This document shows, piece by piece, positions 1 through 5,299 of a stretch of 6,220 nucleotides of DNA. Under the pieces are notes generated by a model, which was not told the DNA's origin, searched no databases, and worked only from the letters and a program-made list of their open reading frames with translations. The translations under genes were made by a program, and so were the position numbers. The stretch's first letter is position 1, and each line of letters begins with the position of its first letter. Source of the DNA: Pseudomonadota bacterium (lineage in GTDB: Bacteria > Desulfobacterota > Desulfovibrionia > Desulfovibrionales > Desulfovibrionaceae); NCBI GenBank assembly GCA_023417745.1, contig JAEZEM010000420.1:1-6220 (forward strand), given 5' to 3'.

Positions 1-11
1 GCCGGAGGCAT
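1..11 (-). repeat. Edge of a palindromic-repeat core (ATGCCTCCGGC), cut by window start
   Basis: Read on the minus strand, the bases just after the carboxypeptidase stop codon are GAAATGCCTCCGGC. The 11-mer ATGCCTCCGGC is identical to plus-strand bases 3013-3023, at the end of the kinase gene, where it introduces a long hairpin. Both copies lie at the 3' end of a gene and run in the direction of transcription. I recall this core as frequent at gene ends in Desulfovibrio genomes, but that is memory and unchecked. The hairpin part, if present, lies outside the window. Confidence 0.45.
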
Positions 12-14
12 TTC

Positions 15-1193
15 CTAAAACGCGGGCTGGGCCGCAGCCGCCGCCGCAGCCGGGGCCGGTGCGGCCGGCGGCGTCGCGGCCGCCACGGGCGTGGGGCCGG
101 CCGCCTTTTTGGCCTGGACCATCTTGAAGCCCTTGTCCAGCAGCTTGACCGTCTCGCGCTCGCGCACGCGCGGGTTGCGCGAGCCCAGCACCACGGCGAT
201 AAGCCGGGTGTCGCCGCGCATGGCCGTGGCCACGATGTTGTAGCCCGAGGCGCACACAAAGCCGGTCTTGAGCCCGTCCACGCCTTCGTAGCGGCCCAGC
301 AGCGAATTGGCGTTGTGGCGCTGGCGGTTGTTGTGGGTGAAATACTGCATGGAGTGGATGGTCAGCGATTTGGGGAACTGTTCCAGATAGGCGGCGGCGA
401 GTTTGAGCATATCCCGGGCCGTGGTCACCTGGCCGTCGGCCGGCAGGCCGTTGGGATTGAAAAACACGGAGTTGGTCATGCCCAGGCGCTTGGCCGTGTC
501 GTTCATGAGGGCCACAAAGGCCTCGGCGTTGCCGTTTTCCAGGTTGTCGGCGATGGCCATGCAGGCGTCGTTGGCCGAGGCCACGGCAATGCCCTTGATG
601 AGGTCCGTGATCTTGACCTGCTCGCCCGAGCGCAGGCGCATGGTGGAGCCGCCCTGGGTCGCGGCCCGGGGCGAGACCTCGATGACGTCCCAGGGGCGCA
701 GCCGGCCTTGGCGGATGGCGTCGAAGAGGATGTAGAGCGTGAGCACCTTGGTCAGCGAGGCCGGCGGAATCTGCACGTCCGGATTTTGCTCGTAGAGCAC
801 CTCGCCGGTGTTCATGTTCCACAGGATGGCGGATTTGACGGTCAGCGGCGACCCCACGGCGCAGGCCCCGATGTCGCCTTCCTCGTTTTCGATGTCGTTT
901 TTGGCCGGCAGCTCGCCTTTCTTGGCGCGCCGCGGCTTCTTGGCCGGGCTGTCGACCAGGGCGGCCTTGGCCGGGTGAGACGCTTTGGACGGGGCCGCGG
1001 CCTTGGCGGCCTTGCCCGTTTTCTTGGCCTTGGCCTTGGGCGCGGGCTCGGCCTTGGCCGACTTTTTGGCGGCCGGTTTGGCCTGGGACTTGGCCGGATG
1101 TTCCTTGGCCAGGGCCGGGTCGGCCAGGGGCGCGACGACCAGGGCCAGGACGGCTATGACGGCCAGAATGCTGGCGCGAATGGCGTGATGCAT
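15..1193 (-). CDS. Periplasmic D-alanyl-D-alanine carboxypeptidase (penicillin-binding protein, peptidase family S11)
   Basis: A 392-residue exported serine DD-peptidase that should remove the terminal D-Ala from peptidoglycan pentapeptides. Residues 1-29 form a signal peptide, with likely cleavage after ALA-29. Residues 30-98 are a low-complexity Lys/Ala/Pro linker with 19 lysines. The S11 catalytic domain starts near residue 115 and has all three motifs: SLTK at 146-149 (nucleophile Ser146, Lys149), SAN at 206-208 and KTG at 309-311. Only about 80 residues follow KTG, and the last 30 are Ala/Pro-rich. The C-terminal beta-sandwich domain and amphipathic membrane anchor of E. coli PBP5 (DacA) are therefore missing, which suggests a soluble periplasmic enzyme or one held by the basic linker. 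The start is supported by AAGGGG (1205-1210 on the complement), 11 bases upstream, and by the signal peptide. The family assignment is secure; the exact dac subtype is not. Confidence 0.93.
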   Translation of the reverse strand: MHHAIRASILAVIAVLALVVAPLADPALAKEHPAKSQAKPAAKKSAKAEPAPKAKAKKTGKAAKAAAPSKASHPAKAALVDSPAKKPRRAKKGELPAKNDIENEEGDIGACAVGSPLTVKSAILWNMNTGEVLYEQNPDVQIPPASLTKVLTLYILFDAIRQGRLRPWDVIEVSPRAATQGGSTMRLRSGEQVKITDLIKGIAVASANDACMAIADNLENGNAEAFVALMNDTAKRLGMTNSVFFNPNGLPADGQVTTARDMLKLAAAYLEQFPKSLTIHSMQYFTHNNRQRHNANSLLGRYEGVDGLKTGFVCASGYNIVATAMRGDTRLIAVVLGSRNPRVRERETVKLLDKGFKMVQAKKAAGPTPVAAATPPAAPAPAAAAAAAQPAF

Positions 1194-1264
1194 GCGGTTT
1201 GGTTCCCCTTGCGTGGCGAACGCGTATGGCCTGCCCTGGGAGCCGGGGCGGAATCGACGTTGCG

Positions 1265-1293
1265 CTTGTACTCGCGAGAATGGCGAAAGTCAA
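1265..1293 (-). promoter_or_regulatory. Sigma-70-type promoter for the carboxypeptidase gene
   Basis: On the minus strand, TTGACT (complement of 1288-1293, 5 of 6 to consensus) is followed after exactly 17 bases by TACAAG (complement of 1265-1270, 4 of 6). Transcription would start near 1258, giving a leader of about 65 bases that contains the AAGGGG ribosome site. This is a motif match only. In a GC-rich genome this spacing and score are better than expected by chance, but not proof. Confidence 0.5.
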
Positions 1294-1327
1294 AAGCCCG
1301 GCTGCCGGCGTTGCGCCCGGGCAGCGC

Positions 1328-1350
1328 TTGCCGTAGGGTGGAGACGGCAA
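1328..1350 (+). promoter_or_regulatory. Hairpin in the kinase upstream region
   Basis: TTGCCGT (1328-1334) pairs perfectly with ACGGCAA (1344-1350) around a 9-base purine-rich loop, AGGGTGGAG. There is no T tract after it, so it is not an intrinsic terminator in the plus direction. It could be an RNA structure in the kinase leader or an operator-like inverted repeat. No regulator can be named from the sequence. Confidence 0.3.
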
Positions 1351-1533
1351 ACGCCGGACGGGGGGTCGGGCGGTTGCCGCAGGGAGTCTTCATGCCATTT
1401 CGTCCATGTGTCCCAGGGGAGCCGGCCCGGCAGGGTCTGGCCGGCCGCAGGCCGTTTGCGCGCGTCGTCGCGCGCTCGGCCGCGCCTTGTCGCGTACGCC
1501 CGCAAACCCCGACCGGCCGGCGCTGATCCTTCC

Positions 1534-3039
1534 ATGGCCGATACCCACGATTTTCCCGACATCCAGGAACGCCTCCTCGCCCTGGAGGAGGCCTTTGCCG
1601 ACCGCAACGGCTACCGGTTCAAAAAAGCCCTGTCCGAGCTTCGCCGCTCCATCAAGATGCGGGCCAACGCCGTGGCCCTGGCCCAGGCCGAGATCCTCGA
1701 CAGCCGCAAGGAAAACGAGCGCAACCGCAAGCAGTGCGTGGATTTGCAGGCCAAGCTCAAGACCGTGGTGGACCGCTTCGAGGGCAGCTTTACGGCCTTT
1801 GAGAAGTTCCGCAAGGCCATCCGGGTGGTGGAGCTCATGCGCGGGCACGAGGACCTGCCGGCCGTGCTGGAGCGCATCAAGGACCTCTTCGGCCTGCGGG
1901 CCGTGAGCCTGCTCCTGGACGCCGGCGAGTACTCCCCCTTCGAGCCGCCCGCGGCACGTCTGGCCGAGGCCGGGGCCCTTCGGACCAAGCTGGCCGAACT
2001 CATGCCCAAGGGGGCCGGTCCCGGGGCGTTCATGGGCTCCATCCGGGCCGTGCCCGATCCGGAGTTTTTTTTCGGCCAGGGCTTTTGCGCCGAACGCAAG
2101 GTGCTGCTTTTAGGCTCCTGCTTCATCTATCCCCTGCGCGACAAGTTCAGCCCCCAAAAGCTCGTCGGCATCCTGAGCTTTTTCGACTCCAACCCCGACC
2201 GCTACACCAGCGAAAAGGGGTCGGAGTTCGCCACCCACTTCGCCGACATTCTGGGCTACACCATCGTCGACGTCACGGACCGCAAAAAGGCCGAACGCCT
2301 GCGCGAAGACGTGGAACGCATGACCCGCCACGACCTCAAGTCGCCGCTCACCGCCGTCTTGACCCTGCCCCAGCTCCTTCGCCGCGACGGCAACCTGACC
2401 GAGCGCCAAAACGACATGTTAAGCCTCATGCAGCACGCCGGCTACCGCATGCTCAACATGATCAACCAGTCGCTGGATCTCTACCGCATGGAGCGCGGCG
2501 TCTACGAACTCTCGCCCCAGATGGTCGACATCCTGCCCATCCTCGACAACATCTCCGGCGAACTGCGCGGGGTCATCGAGGCCAGCGACCTGGCCCTGGA
2601 CGTCCTCGTGCGGGGCCGCCCCCGCCAGGACGGCGACACGTTCGCCGTGCGCGGCGAGGAAATGCTCCTTTACACCATGCTCTCCAATCTCATTAAAAAC
2701 GCCCTGGAGGCCTCGCCGCCCGGCCAACGCGCGGCCGTGACGCTGACCGAAGGCAAGACCCTGGACGTGGTCGTGCACAACGCCGGGGCCGTGCCGGCGG
2801 CGGTGCGCCAGCGCTTTTTCGCCAAGTTCGCCACGGCCGGCAAAAAGGACGGCACCGGCCTTGGCGCTTACGGGGCCAAGCTCATCGCCGAAACCCACGG
2901 GGCCAAGATCGCCATGGCCACCTCCGAACAGAAAGGCACCACCGTCACGGTGTCGTTCCCCAAACCGCGCACGCCGGCGAATGTGCAAACGAAGACGAAT
3001 ACGAATACGAAGATGCCTCCGGCGGCCGGGAGGGGGTAA
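1534..3039 (+). CDS. Soluble GAF-domain sensor histidine kinase
   Basis: A 501-residue cytoplasmic sensor kinase with no signal peptide or membrane segment. Residues 10-100 are charged and helical, probably coiled coil. Residues about 100-245 resemble a GAF/DUF484-type sensor fold ending in a VGILSFFDSN strand. The dimerisation/phosphoacceptor domain carries RHDLKSPL, with His266 the likely phosphorylated residue. The ATPase domain shows the N box LSNLIKNALEAS (383-394), HNAGAVP (415-421) in place of the usual DNGxGIP, and the G2 loop GTGLGAYGAKLI (440-451). I recall the pattern HNxGxVP, FFxKFxTAGK, GTGLGxYxAxLIA from other deltaproteobacterial kinases, so the lost Asp is probably a subfamily trait rather than decay. 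The conserved domain ends near residue 478. The tail (TKTNTNTK, then MPPAAGRG) is encoded by a hexamer repeat and a palindromic repeat. The ATG at 1534 was chosen because the frame upstream has no protein-like sequence, yet no Shine-Dalgarno precedes it. Signal and partner regulator are unknown. Confidence 0.85.
   Translation: MADTHDFPDIQERLLALEEAFADRNGYRFKKALSELRRSIKMRANAVALAQAEILDSRKENERNRKQCVDLQAKLKTVVDRFEGSFTAFEKFRKAIRVVELMRGHEDLPAVLERIKDLFGLRAVSLLLDAGEYSPFEPPAARLAEAGALRTKLAELMPKGAGPGAFMGSIRAVPDPEFFFGQGFCAERKVLLLGSCFIYPLRDKFSPQKLVGILSFFDSNPDRYTSEKGSEFATHFADILGYTIVDVTDRKKAERLREDVERMTRHDLKSPLTAVLTLPQLLRRDGNLTERQNDMLSLMQHAGYRMLNMINQSLDLYRMERGVYELSPQMVDILPILDNISGELRGVIEASDLALDVLVRGRPRQDGDTFAVRGEEMLLYTMLSNLIKNALEASPPGQRAAVTLTEGKTLDVVVHNAGAVPAAVRQRFFAKFATAGKKDGTGLGAYGAKLIAETHGAKIAMATSEQKGTTVTVSFPKPRTPANVQTKTNTNTKMPPAAGRG
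2989..3012 (+). repeat. Four tandem copies of the hexamer ACGAAK
   Basis: ACGAAG, ACGAAT, ACGAAT and ACGAAG lie head to tail inside the kinase 3' end and encode alternating Thr with Lys or Asn. They sit after the last conserved kinase residue and directly abut the palindromic repeat that starts at 3013. Short unit repeats of this kind can change copy number by slippage, and hexamers keep the frame. Confidence 0.85.
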
Positions 3040-3077
3040 CCCCCTCCCGGACCCTCCCTGCAAGGGGGGGCAGGGGG
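3013..3077 (+). repeat. Palindromic 3'-end repeat with two hairpins, overlapping the kinase stop
   Basis: The unit starts with the core ATGCCTCCGGC (3013-3023), also found at 1-11 on the other strand after another stop codon. It continues with a perfect 11-bp stem: CCGGGAGGGGG (3026-3036) pairs with CCCCCTCCCGG (3040-3050) around the three-base loop TAA, which is the kinase stop codon. A second, weaker hairpin pairs CCCTGC (3056-3061) with GCAGGG (3070-3075) around AAGGGGGG. No T tract follows either hairpin, so a classical intrinsic terminator is unlikely, though the stems could block 3' exonucleases or act with Rho. I recall similar units in Desulfovibrio genomes, unverified. Confidence 0.6.
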
Positions 3078-3121
3078 TGCGGCGCATCATGGTTGTCGCC
3101 TGACACGGCTGGGAGGGGTTC

Positions 3122-3526
3122 ATGTTCACACGATGTGTCTTGGCGTTGGCGTTGACGCTGGCGGCTCCGGCCCTGCCGGCCCTGGCCCAGTCCCAGGCGG
3201 CCTACAACGCCGCCGCCTGCGCGGCTCTCAAAAAGGCCGACGCCGAACTCAACGCCGTCTACACGGCCGTTCTCAAGAAAAACGCCGACGACAAGAACTT
3301 CATCGACAAGCTCAAAACCGCCCAGCGGGCCTGGGTGGCCTTCCGCGACGCCGAAATGGCCGCCCGCTACCCGGCCAGGGACAAAGGGGAGTACGGCTCG
3401 GCCTTTGACCTGTGCTGGTGCAACGGCCTGGCCGCCCTGACCCAGCAACGGACGGAGCAGCTCAAGCCCTGGCGCGACGGTATCCCCGAAGGCGACGTCT
3501 GCACGGGCAGCTATCCGGTGCGCTGA
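3122..3526 (+). CDS. Secreted LprI/DUF1311-family protein (lysozyme-inhibitor-like domain)
   Basis: A 134-residue exported protein. Residues 1-22 form a signal peptide ending LPALAQ. The mature part matches the LprI N-terminal domain pattern (formerly DUF1311): Cys33, DAELNAVY (40-47), then AQRAWVAFRDAE (67-78), then an EGDVCTGSYP ending (123-132). The mature protein has four cysteines (33, 98, 100, 127), suiting periplasmic disulfides. Mycobacterial LprI inhibits lysozyme, but most members have no tested role, so inhibition here is only a family-based suggestion. The lack of a lipobox argues against a lipoprotein. GGAGG at 3112-3116, five bases before the ATG, fixes the start. It follows the kinase by 82 bases that contain the hairpin repeat, so it may or may not share its transcript. 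Confidence 0.85.
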   Translation: MFTRCVLALALTLAAPALPALAQSQAAYNAAACAALKKADAELNAVYTAVLKKNADDKNFIDKLKTAQRAWVAFRDAEMAARYPARDKGEYGSAFDLCWCNGLAALTQQRTEQLKPWRDGIPEGDVCTGSYPVR

Positions 3527-3660
3527 CCTGGCGGCGTGAAGCGGCGATACGCCGCGCGACAAGAGAAAAGGCGCGAGTCCCGGATCAGGGCTGGCCGCAC
3601 GGGCGACGAGCGGCGCGGCAAAGGCGTCGTCGGCCTGGGCGAGCGGGAGGCCGAGGGCCG

Positions 3661-3690
3661 AAAAACCGTCTCCCGGCCGCAAGGGCCGGG
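3661..3690 (-). terminator. Probable intrinsic terminator for the minus-strand gene 3730-4161
   Basis: The stem CCCGGCC (3672-3678) and GGCCGGG (3684-3690) encloses a five-base loop. Read on the minus strand it is followed, after six bases, by TTTTT (complement of 3661-3665). It lies 39 bases beyond the stop of the minus-strand gene. The gap between stem and T run is longer than ideal. In the plus direction no T run follows, so it would not stop transcription coming from the LprI-like gene. The rest of 3527-3729 holds only a GC-rich hairpin near 3541-3555 (GCGGCG/CGCCGC) and no gene that I can support. Confidence 0.45.
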
Positions 3691-3729
3691 CGTGTCGGGA
3701 AGCCGGGGAAGGCAGGGGAAGGGAAAATT

Positions 3730-4161
3730 TTAGGCCCGGGCCGTGAACATGGCCCCCGAGGCCACGGTGGCGCTGGTGGACGCGCCGGCCCGGTCGTAGG
3801 CCCGAAGCGTCCGGGCGTTGGCGTTGCCGGTCGAAGCTCCGTCGGCTGTTGCCGCCCCGGTGGTCGAGGCGGGCGACGCCGCGCCGGCCAGGGAGGCCAG
3901 CACCGCCGTCTGGCGGGACTGGGCAAAGCCGCTGTCGCCGAAGTCACGGCCTGAAGTGGCCGAACCGTCCGCGCCGGACTGCGCCCCGGGCAACGGCCCG
4001 CTTCCCTGGCCCTGGATCGGCGGGGCTGCCTGGGAGGCGCGGACGGGTTCGGCATCAGGACTGGTAACTCGCGGCGGCGGCGTCGGATCAGGCACGGCGG
4101 GAGCCTGGGCCGCGTATAGCCCGAGCATCCCGTATCCGCCGCTGTCCACCGCATCGATCAT
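3730..4161 (-). CDS. Hypothetical protein, Ala/Ser/Gly/Pro-rich, function not recognised
   Basis: A 143-residue protein that I do not recognise. It begins MIDAVDSGGYGMLGLYAAQA, has a Pro-rich stretch (about 19-60), then a Ser/Thr/Gly/Ala-rich region, and ends ARTLRAYDR (116-124) plus a Thr/Ala tail. It contains no Lys, His, Cys or Trp and only one Glu, and looks largely disordered. There is no signal peptide or membrane segment. Coding is supported by GC-ending codons throughout, a strong ribosome site at the chosen ATG and a terminator-like hairpin downstream. An upstream in-frame ATG at 4185 would add eight residues but has no good ribosome site. It is divergent from cbiG across 79 bases. 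Glycine/tyrosine-containing N-termini followed by disordered tails occur in small surface- or motility-associated proteins, but that is not enough to assign a role. Confidence 0.7.
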   Translation of the reverse strand: MIDAVDSGGYGMLGLYAAQAPAVPDPTPPPRVTSPDAEPVRASQAAPPIQGQGSGPLPGAQSGADGSATSGRDFGDSGFAQSRQTAVLASLAGAASPASTTGAATADGASTGNANARTLRAYDRAGASTSATVASGAMFTARA

Positions 4162-4167
4162 GGCTCT

Positions 4168-4172
4168 CTCCT
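4168..4172 (-). promoter_or_regulatory. Ribosome binding site deciding the start of the hypothetical gene
   Basis: AGGAG on the minus strand, within AGGAGAG, lies six bases before the ATG at 4161. This is optimal spacing and favours this start over the in-frame ATG at 4185, whose upstream bases show only a weak purine run. Confidence 0.7.
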
Positions 4173-4240
4173 GCCCGGGACTCATCCCGTTCGCAGCTCT
4201 TATCGGCCCCTGCCCGGCCCATCTTTAGTCCCGGGACGAA

Positions 4241-5299
4241 ATGGCCTATGCTTTTTTCATGAACGCATCCACGCCCGGCGACGTCGCCGTCTATGCCGTC
4301 ACGGCCAAGGGGCTGGCCCTGGGCCGGACCCTGGCCCGGGAACTGCCGGGAACGCTCTACGCTCCGGTCCGGCTGGCCGGGGACGGGGCCGTGCCCTTTG
4401 ATTCCTTGTCGGCGCTGGTGGCCGAAACCTTCCAGCAACGTCGCGCCCATGTTTTCCTGTGCGCCTGCGGCATCGCCGTGCGGGCCGTCGCGCCGCATCT
4501 GCGCGGCAAGGCGGTCGATCCGGCCGTGGTCTGCCTGGACGACGCCGCGACTTTTGCCGTAAGCCTGCTCTCCGGCCACCTGGGCGGGGCCAACGATCTG
4601 GCCCGGCGTCTGGCCGGCCTGACCGGGGCCGTGCCGGTGGTCACCACCGCCACTGACGCGGCCGGCGCGCCGGCCATGGAGCTGCTGGCCCGAGACGCCG
4701 GCCTGCCCCTGGACAATCCGGTCGCCACGCGCCGCGTCAACGCCGCCCTGGCCGCCGGGGAGCCCGTCGCCGTGTTCGATCCCTTGGGCGCGTTCACCCC
4801 GCCTGAGGCGGCCTCCCGCCATTTTGTCTGGCTGGCCGATCCGGCCGGCGCGGGGCCGGACGAACCCTTGGTGGTGGTGGATTGGCGGACCGGGCCGGTA
4901 ACGCCTACGCGCCTCTACCTGCGCCCGCGCGTCCTGGCCGCCGGCATCGGCTGCCGCAAGGGGGCTTCGGCCGAGGCCATCCTGGAGCTTGTTGACCTGG
5001 CCTGCCGCCAGTACCGGCTGGCCCCGGCCAGCATCGGGCTGGTGGCCAGCATCGAGGCCAAGCGCCAGGAACCGGGTCTGCTGGAAGCGGCCCAGCGGCT
5101 TGGCGCGAGCACCGTGTTTTTTTCCGCCGACGCGTTGTCCGGCATAAGCGTGCCCCATCCTTCGGCGATGGCGGCCAAACATATGGGAGTGGAAAGCGTA
5201 TGCGAAGCGGCGGCGATGCTGGCGGCAAACCGGGGCAGGCTCGTGGTCCCGAAGACCAAGAACGCCGTAGCGACGCTGGCTCTGGCCCTGGCGCGCTGA
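4241..5299 (+). CDS. cbiG: Cobalt-precorrin-5A hydrolase CbiG (anaerobic cobalamin synthesis)
   Basis: A 352-residue cytoplasmic enzyme that opens the delta-lactone of cobalt-precorrin-5A, releasing a two-carbon fragment as acetaldehyde and giving cobalt-precorrin-5B. The N-terminal CbiG domain is clear: AHVFLCACGIAVRAVAPHL (69-87), K90, DPAVV (93-97), SLLSGHLGGANDLA (108-121) and VVTTATD (133-139). A variable middle follows (about 150-228). The C-terminal CbiG domain has AAGIGCRKG (233-241), a SIEAKRQEPGL segment (270-280) and GRLVVPKTKNAVATLALA (332-349). Length is typical. The ATG at 4241 has a weak GGGACGA upstream. ATG 4259 (residue 7) is an alternative and would start nearer the conserved VAVYAVT strand. 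No cobalamin riboswitch is visible in the 79-base upstream gap. The 3' end overlaps cobJ, so the two are probably translated together. Confidence 0.93.
   Translation: MAYAFFMNASTPGDVAVYAVTAKGLALGRTLARELPGTLYAPVRLAGDGAVPFDSLSALVAETFQQRRAHVFLCACGIAVRAVAPHLRGKAVDPAVVCLDDAATFAVSLLSGHLGGANDLARRLAGLTGAVPVVTTATDAAGAPAMELLARDAGLPLDNPVATRRVNAALAAGEPVAVFDPLGAFTPPEAASRHFVWLADPAGAGPDEPLVVVDWRTGPVTPTRLYLRPRVLAAGIGCRKGASAEAILELVDLACRQYRLAPASIGLVASIEAKRQEPGLLEAAQRLGASTVFFSADALSGISVPHPSAMAAKHMGVESVCEAAAMLAANRGRLVVPKTKNAVATLALALAR

Larger units (their letters stand above)
1194..1533. other. Divergent intergenic region between the carboxypeptidase and kinase genes
   Basis: This 340-base stretch holds the leader and promoter of the minus-strand gene and the upstream region of the kinase. 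I see no tRNA, rRNA or recognisable riboswitch, and no convincing plus-strand promoter. It contains a hairpin at 1328-1350. It also contains a 44-codon plus-strand reading frame at 1392-1526 (begins MPFRPCVPGEPAR), preceded by AGGGAG at 1381-1386 and ending 7 bases before the kinase start. That short ORF is Arg/Pro-rich and has no recognisable family. It may be a leader peptide or simply chance coding in GC-rich DNA. Confidence 0.6.

Noticed and set aside
1281..1360. Cyclic-di-GMP (GEMM) or other known riboswitch in the kinase leader
   Set aside because: The GGCGAAAGTCAAAAGCC and GGCAAACGCC strings recall fragments of such motifs, but the required paired helices and conserved core do not line up.
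315..1526. Plus-strand 403-codon ORF opposite the carboxypeptidase
   Set aside because: Gly/Arg/His-rich shadow translation with no domain, produced by strong GC bias at third positions of the real minus-strand gene, which has a signal peptide and all catalytic motifs.
1192..1533. Extending the kinase N-terminus upstream to the beginning of the open frame
   Set aside because: The upstream 114 codons give an Arg/Pro/Gly-rich sequence without structure and would overlap the divergent gene's leader and promoter. Conserved-looking helical sequence begins at ATG 1534.
3026..3050. Classical intrinsic terminator for the kinase
   Set aside because: The stem is strong, but it overlaps the stop codon and is followed by ACCCTCCCTG rather than a T tract.
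3818..4228. Plus-strand 136-codon ORF opposite the hypothetical gene
   Set aside because: No ribosome site was found and the composition is not protein-like. The minus-strand frame has a strong ribosome site, consistent codon use and a downstream terminator.
4162..4240. Cobalamin riboswitch upstream of cbiG
   Set aside because: The gap is only 79 bases and no B12-box-like sequence or multi-helix fold is visible; a cobalamin riboswitch would not fit.
4088..5182. Minus-strand 364-codon ORF opposite cbiG
   Set aside because: Same shadow pattern. It also runs across the divergent gap and into the gene on 3730-4161 in another frame.
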